DNA from: Devosia sp. Root635
Lineage (GTDB): Bacteria; Pseudomonadota; Alphaproteobacteria; Rhizobiales; Devosiaceae
NCBI RefSeq assembly: GCF_001427605.1
Contig: NZ_LMGZ01000003.1
Coordinates: forward strand, 1-64,000
DNA length: 64,000 nucleotides
Reading direction: 5' to 3'
A program made the translations under genes and the position numbers. Below, piece after piece: positions 28,664-37,353 of this stretch (the first letter of the stretch is position 1; the number at the start of each line of letters is the position of its first letter). The notes under the pieces were generated by a model that searched no databases, was not told the origin of the DNA, and worked only from the letters and a program-made list of their open reading frames with translations.

Positions 28664-29395
28664 ATGGCCGACCTCACCAGCAAAATCGTCCTTATCACCG
28701 CCGCCGCGCAGGGCATAGGCCGGGCTTCGGTGGAGGCCTTTGTCACGGCGGGCGCGACGGTGATCGCCACCGATATCAATGCGGCCAAGCTGGCTGAACT
28801 CGATGGCGTGGCAGGCGTCACGACGCGCATTCTCGACGTGCTGTCGGCCGAGGCGGTGAACGCGGCCGTGGCCGAGATCGGTCATATCGACGTGTTGTTC
28901 AACTGCGCCGGGGTGGTGCATTCGGGCACGGTACTGGAGATGAGCGACACGGACATGGACTTCGCGCTCGACCTCAATGTGCGGGCGCAAATCCGCACTA
29001 TCCAGGCGGTGCTGCCGCAGATGCTCGAGCGCAAGGATGGCTGCATCATCAACATGGCGACGGTGGCGTCGTCGGTGAAGGGTGTGCCCAACCGGGCGGC
29101 CTATACGATTTCCAAGGCAGCGGTGATCGGGCTGACCAAGTCCATAGCGGCCGACTTTACGACGCAGGGCATTCGCGTGAATGCCATTGCGCCGGGCACG
29201 GTGGATTCGCCGAGCCTGCATGAGCGCTGGCATGCCACGGGGGATTTCGAGGGGGCGAAAAAGGCCTTTATCGCGCGCCAGCCCATCGGGCGCATCGCGC
29301 GGCCGGAGGAGGTGGCGGACCTGGCGGTCTATCTCGCCGGCGCGACCTATACGACGGGGCAGGTGCACATCATCGACGGGGGCTGGACGGCCTGA
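28664..29395 (+). CDS. SDR dehydrogenase, probable 2-keto-3-deoxy-L-fuconate dehydrogenase
   Basis: The 243-residue short-chain dehydrogenase has the cofactor motif ITAAAQGIGRA (residues 11-21) and the catalytic YTISK with upstream Ser. Its sequence strongly recalls the DHRS6/BDH2-like branch that includes bacterial 2-keto-3-deoxy-L-fuconate dehydrogenase (LFNCAGVVHSGTVLEM, VASSVKGVPNRAAYTISKAA, CPGTVDTPSL-like PGTVDSPSLHERW). That enzyme acts after L-fuconate dehydratase, encoded nearby. A role as L-fucose dehydrogenase is less likely but not excluded. Confidence 0.82.
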   Translation: MADLTSKIVLITAAAQGIGRASVEAFVTAGATVIATDINAAKLAELDGVAGVTTRILDVLSAEAVNAAVAEIGHIDVLFNCAGVVHSGTVLEMSDTDMDFALDLNVRAQIRTIQAVLPQMLERKDGCIINMATVASSVKGVPNRAAYTISKAAVIGLTKSIAADFTTQGIRVNAIAPGTVDSPSLHERWHATGDFEGAKKAFIARQPIGRIARPEEVADLAVYLAGATYTTGQVHIIDGGWTA

Positions 29396-29397
29396 TT

Positions 29398-30189
29398 TCA
29401 GGACGCAAGGCGCATGGCATTGGCTGCCGCCATCACCCGATTCCGGCCGGCGGCCTTGGCGGCATAGAGCTGCCGATCGGCTTCATTGAGGATATCATGC
29501 AGGCTTTCGCTGCTCGCGAGATAGCTGGCGACCCCAAGGCTGACGGTGACGGCCGGCGGCGTGCGGTGTTCGAATGCCAGGGCCGCGACGGTCCTGCGCA
29601 GGACTTCGGCGGTTGCTACAGCGTCGGCGCCTTCAGTGCCGCGCAGCAGGGCCACGAATTCCTCGCCGCCGAACCGCGCGAAGCAATCGCTGCTTCTCAG
29701 GGCGGCCTTGCAAGCCTGCGCCACATCGCAGAGCACATCGTCGCCGACGATATGGCCGTGGTTGTCGTTGATGGTCTTGAAGTGATCGATATCGATCATG
29801 ACCACGGCAAAGGGCGCATCGCCCGCCCTGGTGCTGGCAAAGGCCAATTCGGCCTGGGCCATGAAGGAGCGACGATTGGAGACGCCCGTCAGCGCATCAG
29901 TTTCGGCGGCCAGCGTCAGCGCGGTCTGGGCCGCGTTGAGCTTGTAGACCATCGAAATCGCCACCAGCGACAGGCCCGGCGCGCTGACCAGCGGCGAGGC
30001 CACGGCAACAATCATGTTGTACCAGAAATAGGCCCGGGAATCGGGCATCAACAGCATAACCGCGGCGGTACAGAGCACCGAGACCGTGGTCGCGATCATG
30101 GTGCTCAGGGTCAGCGAGCGCACGAGGCCCATCCTCAGCAACCAAGAATAATAGCGCCGATAGGTCTGGTCGATAATCTTGTCCGTCAC
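29398..30189 (-). CDS. membrane-bound diguanylate cyclase (GGDEF)
   Basis: The 263-residue protein has two membrane segments (about 25-48 and 55-82) and a C-terminal GGDEF domain. The active-site motif GGEEF is at 174-178. The inhibitory site RxxD (Arg165-Asp168) lies five residues before it, so the enzyme should make cyclic di-GMP with product inhibition. The start is taken as GTG 30189; a longer frame upstream lacks a ribosome site. It lies on the opposite strand between the SDR and fuconate dehydratase genes, ending three bases from the SDR stop. No sensory domain beyond the membrane part is seen. Confidence 0.88.
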   Translation of the reverse strand: MTDKIIDQTYRRYYSWLLRMGLVRSLTLSTMIATTVSVLCTAAVMLLMPDSRAYFWYNMIVAVASPLVSAPGLSLVAISMVYKLNAAQTALTLAAETDALTGVSNRRSFMAQAELAFASTRAGDAPFAVVMIDIDHFKTINDNHGHIVGDDVLCDVAQACKAALRSSDCFARFGGEEFVALLRGTEGADAVATAEVLRRTVAALAFEHRTPPAVTVSLGVASYLASSESLHDILNEADRQLYAAKAAGRNRVMAAANAMRLAS

Positions 30190-30307
30190 GTTCCGTCCCC
30201 GTCGTCCACTCCGGTTCGGCCCATATTGCCATAGCCAGGGCTCTGTACCGTTAACCGGAATGCTTAACGCATCCCCCCTCGCATTTTTCAGTTCAGCCGA
30301 GTTTGCC

Positions 30308-31582
30308 ATGACCAGGATCACCTCCCTCAAGACCCACGATCTCCGCTTCCCGACCTCGGCTTCGCTGGATGGTTCGGACGCGATGAATCCCGATCCCGAC
30401 TACTCGGCGGCCTATGTGATCCTCGGCACTGACGGGGCGCATGAAGGGCATGGGCTGACCTTCACCATCGGCCGCGGCAATGAAGTGGTCGTGGCGGCGA
30501 TCAAGGCACTGGAAAGCCGCGTGGTGGGGCTGGAGCTGGACTGGATCGCGGCCGACCCCGGCCGGTTCTGGCGGCATGTAACGGGCGATAGCCAGTTGCG
30601 CTGGATCGGGCCGGACAAAGGGGCGATGCACCTGGCGACCGGGGCGGTGGTCAATGCGGTGTGGGACCTGCTGGGCAAGGAGGCGGGCAAGCCGGTGTGG
30701 CAGCTGGTGGCGGATATGACACCCGAGCAGCTCGTTTCCATCGTCGATTTCCGCTATCTCACCGATGCCATCACGCCGGAGGAAGCGCTGGCTATTTTCC
30801 GCAAGGCCGAGGCCGGCAAGGCGGATCGTATCGCGACGCTCAAGGCCGAGGGCTATCAATGCTACACCACCTCAGCGGGGTGGTTGGGCTATTCCAACGA
30901 GAAGCTGACGCGGCTGGCCCAGGAGGCGGTGGAACAGGGCTTCCGGCATATCAAGATGAAGGTGGGGCGCGATCTCGACGACGATATCCGCCGGCTCGAA
31001 ATCGTGCGCGAGATCATGGGATCGGATCGCCTGCTGATGATCGACGCCAACCAGGTGTGGGAGGTCGATCAGGCGATCGACTGGGTCAAGGCGCTGTCGC
31101 GGTTCAACCCCTATTTCATCGAGGAGCCGACCAGCCCGGACGATGTTTCGGGGCACAGGGCGATCCGCGCGGCCATCGCGCCGATCAAAGTGGCGACCGG
31201 CGAGATGTGCCAGAACCGCATCCTGTTCAAGCAGTTCATCAAGGATGGGGCGATCGACATCGTGCAGATCGACGCCTGCCGGATCGGGGGCCTGAACGAG
31301 GTGTTGAGCGTGCTGCTGATGGCGGCCAAGTATGGCCTGCCGGTGTGGCCGCATGCCGGGGGCGTAGGCCTCTGCGAATATGTGCAGCATCTCTCGATGA
31401 TCGACTACCTGGTGGTGTCGGGGACCAAGGAAGGCCGGGTGATCGAATATGTCGATCACCTGCACGAGCATTTCGTGGAGCCCTGCGACATTCGCAATGC
31501 CGCCTATATGCCGCCCAAGCTGCCGGGCTTCTCCATCCAGATGAAGCCGGAGTCGATCCGCGAGAACACGTTCCGCGCCTGA
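30308..31582 (+). CDS. L-fuconate dehydratase
   Basis: The 424-residue enolase-superfamily enzyme dehydrates L-fuconate to 2-keto-3-deoxy-L-fuconate. The N-terminus (DLRFPTSASLDGSDAMNPDP) is distinctive for this family. Catalytic and metal residues match the characterised Xanthomonas enzyme with an offset of about two: Lys216 and Lys218 (IKMKVG), Asp246 (MIDANQVW), Glu272, Glu299 and His349 (WPHAGG). The start is ATG 30308; a longer frame upstream overlaps the cyclase promoter and adds an atypical extension. The ribosome site is weak. Confidence 0.92.
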   Translation: MTRITSLKTHDLRFPTSASLDGSDAMNPDPDYSAAYVILGTDGAHEGHGLTFTIGRGNEVVVAAIKALESRVVGLELDWIAADPGRFWRHVTGDSQLRWIGPDKGAMHLATGAVVNAVWDLLGKEAGKPVWQLVADMTPEQLVSIVDFRYLTDAITPEEALAIFRKAEAGKADRIATLKAEGYQCYTTSAGWLGYSNEKLTRLAQEAVEQGFRHIKMKVGRDLDDDIRRLEIVREIMGSDRLLMIDANQVWEVDQAIDWVKALSRFNPYFIEEPTSPDDVSGHRAIRAAIAPIKVATGEMCQNRILFKQFIKDGAIDIVQIDACRIGGLNEVLSVLLMAAKYGLPVWPHAGGVGLCEYVQHLSMIDYLVVSGTKEGRVIEYVDHLHEHFVEPCDIRNAAYMPPKLPGFSIQMKPESIRENTFRA

Positions 31583-31585
31583 CGG

Positions 31586-33154
31586 CTATTCCGCCATGGC
31601 GTGGGCGCGTTCGATGGCCAGTTGTTCCCTGGTCTTGGCGGGCGCGTTCTTTTCCTTCCTGGGGCCGCGCAGCAGCAGGATCAGCGGAATGGAGCCGAGG
31701 CTGAGCAGCATCATCAGCCGGAAGTCATCGAGATAGGCCAGGATGGCCGATTGCTGCGTCACCAGCCCGTTGACCATCGAGATAACCTGGGGGCTGCCGG
31801 TGAGCAGGCCGGGCATCTGCGTGGCTACACTGGCCGACGTCGCGGTCAGCCGCTCGGCCAGTTCGGCGTGATTGACCTGCATCATGCTCGACAGCACGGC
31901 CACGACCAGCGAGATGCCGATGCCCTGGCCGAGATTGCGGACCAGGCTGAAAACCGATGTGGCATCGGCCCGCAGATGCGGCGCGATGGTGGCAAAGGCC
32001 ATGCTGGACAGCGGCACGAAGATGAAGCCCATGCCGAAGCCCTGCAAGGCACCGGTGACGATGATGGGCATATAGTCCATCTGCAGATTGAACCCTGTCA
32101 TCATCCACAGCGACCAGGTCATCAGCACTGCGCCGAACAGCATCATGATGCGCGCATCCACCTTGCCGCTGAGCCGACCGACCACCATCATCGAGAGCAT
32201 GGTGGCCACGCCGCGCGGCGCCATCAGCAGGCCGGTGAAGATCACCGAATAGCCCATGAGGTTCTGCAGCAGCGGCGGCAGCAGCGCCAGGCCGGAGAAC
32301 AGGGTGATGCCGACGACCAGCATGAACAGGGATGCCAGGTTGAAGTTGAAATCCTTGAATATGCGCAGGTCGATGAATGGCGCATCGCCGGTCAGGCTGT
32401 GGACCAGGAACACCCAGATGCCGGCGATGACCAGGCCAAGCTCGATCCAGGTCTCGGGGGAATCGAACCAGCCATTGCCGGCGCCGCGGTCGAGCATCAT
32501 CTGCAGCGCGCCAATGCCCAGCGCCAGCATGCCGAAGCCGAAGAAATCGAAGCGCCGGCGCTTGATCGGGGTGGCCGGCATATAGAGCACCAGCATGGTC
32601 ACGGCCAGGATGCCGACGGGGACATTGACCAGGAACACCCAGCGCCAGTCGAAGCTCTCGGTCAGCCAGCCGCCCAGGGTCGGCCCGATGATCGGCGCCA
32701 CCATGATGCCCATGCCGTAGATCGCCATGGCCTGGCCGATCTTCTCCTTGGGATTGATCGACAGCAGAACCGTCTGCGCCAGCGGCGCGATCATGGCGCC
32801 GCACAGGCCCTGCAGCACGCGAAACAGCACCATTTCGGGCAGGCTGGTGGCAATGCCGCACAGGGCCGAGGCGATGGTGAAGCCGATGACCGCAAAGATG
32901 AACAGCCGCCGCTGGCCGAGCCGGTCGCTCATCCAGCCGGTCAGCGGCGTCGCAATGGCGGCGGCGACGATATAGAAGGTCAGGACCCAGTTGATCTCGT
33001 CCTGCGCCGCACCCAGCGACGAGGCCATATGCGGCAGGGCCACATTGGCAATCGTGGTGTCGAGCACCTGCATGATGGTGCCCAGCATCAGCGCCAGGGT
33101 GAGCAGGCCCTTGTTCCTGACGATGAGGGCTGGCTGGGAAACGGCTTCGGCCAT
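31586..33154 (-). CDS. emrB: DHA2-family multidrug efflux MFS transporter (EmrB-like)
   Basis: The 522-residue protein has about 14 membrane segments and the DHA2 marker QVLDTTIANVALPHM in the first segment, then GWMSDRLGQRRLF (MFS loop 2-3). It lies five bases after an EmrA-type adaptor gene and under the same MarR-type regulator. With EmrA and an outer-membrane channel encoded elsewhere it should export hydrophobic toxic compounds, possibly aromatic acids. The drug range is unknown. Confidence 0.92.
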   Translation of the reverse strand: MAEAVSQPALIVRNKGLLTLALMLGTIMQVLDTTIANVALPHMASSLGAAQDEINWVLTFYIVAAAIATPLTGWMSDRLGQRRLFIFAVIGFTIASALCGIATSLPEMVLFRVLQGLCGAMIAPLAQTVLLSINPKEKIGQAMAIYGMGIMVAPIIGPTLGGWLTESFDWRWVFLVNVPVGILAVTMLVLYMPATPIKRRRFDFFGFGMLALGIGALQMMLDRGAGNGWFDSPETWIELGLVIAGIWVFLVHSLTGDAPFIDLRIFKDFNFNLASLFMLVVGITLFSGLALLPPLLQNLMGYSVIFTGLLMAPRGVATMLSMMVVGRLSGKVDARIMMLFGAVLMTWSLWMMTGFNLQMDYMPIIVTGALQGFGMGFIFVPLSSMAFATIAPHLRADATSVFSLVRNLGQGIGISLVVAVLSSMMQVNHAELAERLTATSASVATQMPGLLTGSPQVISMVNGLVTQQSAILAYLDDFRLMMLLSLGSIPLILLLRGPRKEKNAPAKTREQLAIERAHAMAE

Positions 33155-33159
33155 GATGG

Positions 33160-34287
33160 TTACTTGCCCTGGAGCTTGTCGAGCGTGGACCGGCCGGTAT
33201 CGACGCTGACCAGCGCGCTCATGCCCGACCGCAACGGGGCCTCGGAGGCCGCAAAATCGATGCGCACGGGAATGCGCTGCACGACCTTGACCCAGTTGCC
33301 GGTGGCATTCTGCGCCGGGATCAACGAGAATTCCGAGCCGGTGGCGGCGCCGATGCTCGACACGGTGCCCGCGATGGCGATGCCCGGCATGGCGTCGATG
33401 GTGACCTCGGCCGGCATGCCGATGCGGATGGCGCCGAGCTGGGTTTCCTTGAAATTGGCCTCGACCCAGGTGTCGCTGGTTTCGACCAGGCTGGCAATGG
33501 TGGTGCCGGTGGCGACGAACTGACCGACATTGAGGCTGGCGACCTGGCTGAGCACGCCATCGGCGGGAGCGGCGACTTCGGTCTTGCCGAGATTGCGTTC
33601 AGCCAAAGCCACCTGCGCCAACGCAGCCTGCACCGCCGGGTGGTCGTCGGTGGCAATGAGGGGATCGCCACCCAGCGCCGCGGCGGCGGCCGCGACCTGC
33701 TGGCCGGCGGTGGCAACGGCGTTCTGCGCCGTCTGCAAGGACAGCTTGGGCTGGTCGAGCGTGGCGGTGGAGGCAATGCCCTGGGTCACCAGGCTATTCT
33801 GGCGATCAAAGGTGGCCTGTTGGATTTCGAGGGTGCTGCTGGCGGAGGACAGCGCGGTCTGGGCGGTGGCGTAGCTCACCTTGAGCTGCTCGACATTGAC
33901 GCGGGCCGATCCGAGCGCCGCATTGGCCTGGTCGAGGGCGATGCGATAGGGCTCGGCATCGATGGCGAACAGCACGTCGCCGGCATGCACCATCTGGTTC
34001 TCGGCAGCATTGACGGTGGCGATGCGGCCGGCAATATCGGATGAAATCGAGACCTTGACCTGCTGCAGATAGGCGTTGTCGGTTTCCTCGTAGCGACCGC
34101 CCGTCAGGTAGAAATAGCCCCCGCCCGCAGCCAGCAGCAGCGGAATCGCCACCATCAGCAGGACCCGGCGGCTGCGACGCTTGCGGGGCGGCGCCGCCGG
34201 TTCGGCGGGCGCAACCACGTCGATCGCAACCTCTGCCGGAGCGGGGACAGTCGAGCCGGGCTTGGGTTCGGAAACATGGGTATTCAT
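33160..34287 (-). CDS. emrA: HlyD-family efflux adaptor (EmrA-like)
   Basis: The 375-residue membrane fusion protein has one N-terminal membrane segment (about residues 42-62, VLLMVAIPLLLAAGGGYFYL), a biotinyl-lipoyl-like half around ISSDIAGRIATVNAAENQMV, an alpha-hairpin rich in Gln/Ala, and the closing half VGQFVATGTTIASLVE. Its start overlaps the marR stop by ATGA. It links EmrB in the inner membrane with an outer-membrane channel. Confidence 0.92.
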   Translation of the reverse strand: MNTHVSEPKPGSTVPAPAEVAIDVVAPAEPAAPPRKRRSRRVLLMVAIPLLLAAGGGYFYLTGGRYEETDNAYLQQVKVSISSDIAGRIATVNAAENQMVHAGDVLFAIDAEPYRIALDQANAALGSARVNVEQLKVSYATAQTALSSASSTLEIQQATFDRQNSLVTQGIASTATLDQPKLSLQTAQNAVATAGQQVAAAAAALGGDPLIATDDHPAVQAALAQVALAERNLGKTEVAAPADGVLSQVASLNVGQFVATGTTIASLVETSDTWVEANFKETQLGAIRIGMPAEVTIDAMPGIAIAGTVSSIGAATGSEFSLIPAQNATGNWVKVVQRIPVRIDFAASEAPLRSGMSALVSVDTGRSTLDKLQGK

Positions 34288-34748
34288 CAGGCGGGATCCT
34301 TCTGCTCGGCAGGCAGGCCGTTGAGATTGTTGCGAATGGCTGTGAGACCATGGACCAGCGCCGCCAGCTCGGTGGCGCTCATGCCCTGGACGGCGGAGGC
34401 GTAGAGTTCGACCCCGACGGCCTTGGCCGTGTCGAACAGGGCGCGGCCATCGCCGCTCAATTGGACGACCTTGGCGCGGCTATCGGCGGGATCCTGTTCC
34501 CGCCGGACCAGACCGCGTTTTTCGAGACGGTCGAGAATGCCGCTGACGGTCATGGGGTCGGCGTCGATGGCGGCTGCCAGCGCGACCTGCGATATGCCGC
34601 CCCTGCGGGCAAGCTCGGCCAGCGCCCGCCATTGCGGCAAGGTGAGATCGTGGCGGCGCGCCTCTTCCTCGAAGCGGCGGCGAAAGGTTCGGGCCACCTC
34701 ATAGATCAGGTAACCTACCGAAGTTTCAGGAGAATTCGACAGATTCAT
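34287..34748 (-). CDS. MarR-family regulator of emrAB
   Basis: The 153-residue protein has the MarR winged helix (about 55-110, QVALAAAIDADPMTVSGILDRLEKRGLV, DPADSRAKVVQLS wing). It is the first gene of marR-emrA-emrB and overlaps emrA, so it probably represses its own operon and is released by the efflux substrates. ATG 34748 and GTG 34754 are both possible starts. Confidence 0.9.
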   Translation of the reverse strand: MNLSNSPETSVGYLIYEVARTFRRRFEEEARRHDLTLPQWRALAELARRGGISQVALAAAIDADPMTVSGILDRLEKRGLVRREQDPADSRAKVVQLSGDGRALFDTAKAVGVELYASAVQGMSATELAALVHGLTAIRNNLNGLPAEQKDPA

Positions 34749-34782
34749 GGGCACGCAGCTCCAAAAGACCGTCTACATATAA

Positions 34783-34794
34783 TAAGCAGGCTTA
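34783..34794 (-). promoter_or_regulatory. candidate MarR operator
   Basis: TAAGC-AG-GCTTA is an inverted repeat in AT-rich sequence 35-46 bases upstream of the marR start, where a promoter is expected. It is short, so support is modest. Confidence 0.35.
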
Positions 34795-34890
34795 CAATAT
34801 ATAGCGTTTTCTTTTGCGCATCGGGCATTCGCTTCGCGCATGCGTGCCGCACCGGATCATTCCCGCCAGAGCCGCTTCAATTTCCACCGC

Positions 34891-34916
34891 GTCATTCCCG
34901 CGCAGGCGGGAATGAC
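34891..34916. repeat. short palindrome between convergent-spaced transcripts
   Basis: GTCATTCCCGC (34891-34901) and GCGGGAATGAC (34906-34916) form an 11-pair stem with a four-base loop. It lies in the gap downstream of the CLC gene and upstream of marR. The sequence is of the common dispersed intergenic palindrome type and could terminate the CLC transcript. Confidence 0.7.
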
Positions 34917-34951
34917 CTGACTGCGGCAGGGGAATCGAATGACGATTGGCG

Positions 34952-36799
34952 CTAAGCGCCCGCAGGCGGTTTCCGCTTGCGGATCGCCTTTGACATGTTG
35001 CGCATGGAGCGCCCCAGAAATGCCTGCCGCTCGCTTTCCTCGGTCAGGTTGGCGCTGCGCAGGCGCAGGATATCCTTGCGGGCGATCAGCCCGACCAGCA
35101 CATGGGTCACCGGATCGACCACAGGGATGCGGCCAAGATCGGCGGCTATCATCAGGTCGGTGACCCGTCCCACCAGATCGTCGGGATGGGCGACGGTGAC
35201 CGAGGCATCCGAGACCAGATCGTAGAGCGTCTGACCGGCATGATCGGCTTCCGTGCGCCAACGCAGGGCATCGGCGCGCGACACCATGCCGACCGGCACC
35301 CCGCCGGGCAGCACCACCGGATAGGAGCGGTGGGCGTGTTCGGGCTGGCCGAAAAAGGCGGTGGCCTCGTTGATCGGCATCTCGGCCGGCAAGGTGTCGA
35401 CGGCCTTGACCATGATCTCGAAGGCCCGCGTCAGTTCGAAGGGATCGGTGCCGTATTCGCGGGTGATGTGCCGACCCCGCCGGGCGATCTTTTCGGTCAG
35501 GATCGAGCGGCGCAAGGCCAGCACGGTGAAGGCGTAGGCGGCGACCGTGGTGGTGAATAGCGGGATCAGCAGATGCACATTGCCGGTTAGTTCGATGATG
35601 AACAGGGTGCTGGTCAGCGGCGCGCGCATGGTGCCGCCCATCATGCCGCCCATGCCCAACAGCGCCCATAGCGCCGGATCGCCCGGCAGCACCAGCCCCA
35701 CGAGATAGCCCAGCGTGCCGCCGAGGATCAGCAGCGGCGCCAGCACGCCGCCCGAGGTGCCCGAGGCCAGGGCCACCAGCCAGATCACGCCCTTGACCAG
35801 GAGGATCGCAACGACGGCCTGGACCATCATCTGGCCCGAGACGAGGCCGGCAATGACATCGTAACCGACACCCAGCGCCCGCGGCTCGATCAGCCCGCCA
35901 AGCCCCACTGCAAGCCCGCCGATGGCCGGCCACCACATCCAGTGGATCGGCAGCCGCTCGAAGGCGTCCTCGAGCTTGTAGAGCAGATTGGTCAGCAGCC
36001 CCGATTGCAGGCCCGACAGAATTCCCATGCCGGCACAGAGCAGCAGCCCCCACCAGGGCAGATCAAAGCCGATCTGGCTGGGAAACAGCGGAGCCGCATC
36101 GAACATCAGGGGACGCCAGCTCATCGAGACCATGGCGGCCACGGCCACCGGAATGAAGCTGCGGGGCTTCCATTCGAACAGCAGCAGCTCCACCGCCAGC
36201 AGCACCGCCGCCATGGGCGTGCCGAAAATCGCGGTCATGCCGGCTGCGGCGCCGGCGACCAGCAGCGTCTTGCGTTCGGCCGCGCTCAGATGGAACAGTT
36301 GCGCAAATAGCGACCCTATGGCGCCGCCGGTCATGATGATGGGGCCTTCGGCGCCGAACGGACCGCCGCTGCCGATCGAAATGGCGGAAGACAGCGGCTT
36401 GAGCACCGCCACCTTGGGCGACATCAGGCTGCCCCCGATCAGGATCGCCTCGATAGCTTCGGGAATGCCGTGGCCCCGGATTTTCTCGGAGCCGAACCGC
36501 GCCATCAGCCCGATCACCAGCCCGCCGCAGACCGGCGCAAGCACCATCCAGGGCGAGCGCGCCACAGTTCCCATATCGAGCGGCACCAGGCTGAACCTGC
36601 CCAACCAGATCAGGTTGGACACCAGAGCGATCAGATCCACCAGCAGCCACGCCGCCACGGCCGCCGCGGTGCCGATGACCACCGCCATGCCGATCAACAG
36701 CAGAACCCGCTTGTCGGTCGTGAAATCGGCCAGCCCGCGAGGTGCGGCTGCACCATGCCCGGATGCGCCGGTTCGGGTGGCTGTGGCGCGGTCCTGCAT
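34952..36799 (-). CDS. CLC-family chloride channel or transporter with CBS domains
   Basis: The 615-residue protein has a CLC membrane core of about 430 residues and two cytoplasmic CBS domains at the C-terminus. Selectivity-filter motifs are GHGIP (109-113) and GAEGP with the gating glutamate Glu151. Glu204, at the position of the internal proton glutamate of ClC-ec1, is also acidic, which favours a chloride/proton antiporter. The N-terminal 25 residues are poorly conserved. It is divergent from a MarR-type gene over a 21-base palindrome. Confidence 0.9.
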   Translation of the reverse strand: MQDRATATRTGASGHGAAAPRGLADFTTDKRVLLLIGMAVVIGTAAAVAAWLLVDLIALVSNLIWLGRFSLVPLDMGTVARSPWMVLAPVCGGLVIGLMARFGSEKIRGHGIPEAIEAILIGGSLMSPKVAVLKPLSSAISIGSGGPFGAEGPIIMTGGAIGSLFAQLFHLSAAERKTLLVAGAAAGMTAIFGTPMAAVLLAVELLLFEWKPRSFIPVAVAAMVSMSWRPLMFDAAPLFPSQIGFDLPWWGLLLCAGMGILSGLQSGLLTNLLYKLEDAFERLPIHWMWWPAIGGLAVGLGGLIEPRALGVGYDVIAGLVSGQMMVQAVVAILLVKGVIWLVALASGTSGGVLAPLLILGGTLGYLVGLVLPGDPALWALLGMGGMMGGTMRAPLTSTLFIIELTGNVHLLIPLFTTTVAAYAFTVLALRRSILTEKIARRGRHITREYGTDPFELTRAFEIMVKAVDTLPAEMPINEATAFFGQPEHAHRSYPVVLPGGVPVGMVSRADALRWRTEADHAGQTLYDLVSDASVTVAHPDDLVGRVTDLMIAADLGRIPVVDPVTHVLVGLIARKDILRLRSANLTEESERQAFLGRSMRNMSKAIRKRKPPAGA

Positions 36800-36849
36800 G
36801 TAACGTCCTTGCTGCGGCGGCCCAAAGGGGCGGAAATGATGCGTGCCGA

Positions 36850-36870
36850 TTATATCGTATTACGATATAA
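36850..36870. promoter_or_regulatory. perfect 21-bp operator between clc and marR-type gene
   Basis: TTATATCGTA (36850-36859) and its exact inverse complement (36861-36870) flank a single T. A TATAAT -10 box occurs on each strand at its edges, so one bound dimer could block both divergent promoters. The MarR-type protein encoded 31 bases downstream is the obvious ligand. Confidence 0.7.
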
Positions 36871-36900
36871 TACAATCCCGCTCAGGAGGAGCAGCCCAGT

Positions 36901-37329
36901 TTGAGTGAGAACCAGCCCGAGCGACTGAGCCAGGCCGATTATGAGGTTCTGGCCAATTTCAGATTTGCGCTGCGGCAGTTTACCGCCTTCAGCACCCGCG
37001 CCGCGCAGGCGGCCGGCCTGCCGCCCCAGCAACATCAGGCGCTCTTGGCGATCAAGGGCCATGCCGAAGCGGAAGCGATGACCATCGGCGTGCTGGCCGA
37101 ACGGCTGCTTATCGCTCCGCAAACCGCAACCGAACTGGTCAACCGGCTGGCCGAGGCTGGCCTCGCCGAGCGCGTAGCCGATCCCCACGACCGCCGGCGC
37201 CACGCCCTGGCGCTTTCGGCAAAGGCCGAGGCCCTGCTCAATTCCATGACCCTGGTCCATCTGCGCGAATTGCAGCAGTTGGCACCCAGCCTGGTGGAAC
37301 TGCTGCAGGTGCTCGACCGCGCCGATTGA
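36901..37329 (+). CDS. MarR-family transcriptional regulator
   Basis: The 142-residue protein has the MarR winged helix with IGVLAERLLIAPQTATELVNRL as recognition region and the wing sequence DPHDRRRHALALS. The start is TTG 36901 with AGGAGGA at 36884-36890; no ATG fits. It probably controls itself and the divergent CLC gene. The gap to the convergent caspase gene is only 24 bases. Confidence 0.88.
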   Translation: MSENQPERLSQADYEVLANFRFALRQFTAFSTRAAQAAGLPPQQHQALLAIKGHAEAEAMTIGVLAERLLIAPQTATELVNRLAEAGLAERVADPHDRRRHALALSAKAEALLNSMTLVHLRELQQLAPSLVELLQVLDRAD

Positions 37330-37353
37330 GGGCAGCGGTTGAGGCACGGCCGG

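Noticed and set aside
31601-33523. A 640-codon open frame opposite emrB
   Set aside because: It is antisense to a complete 14-segment transporter gene and rich in His/Gln/Asp, typical of shadow frames.
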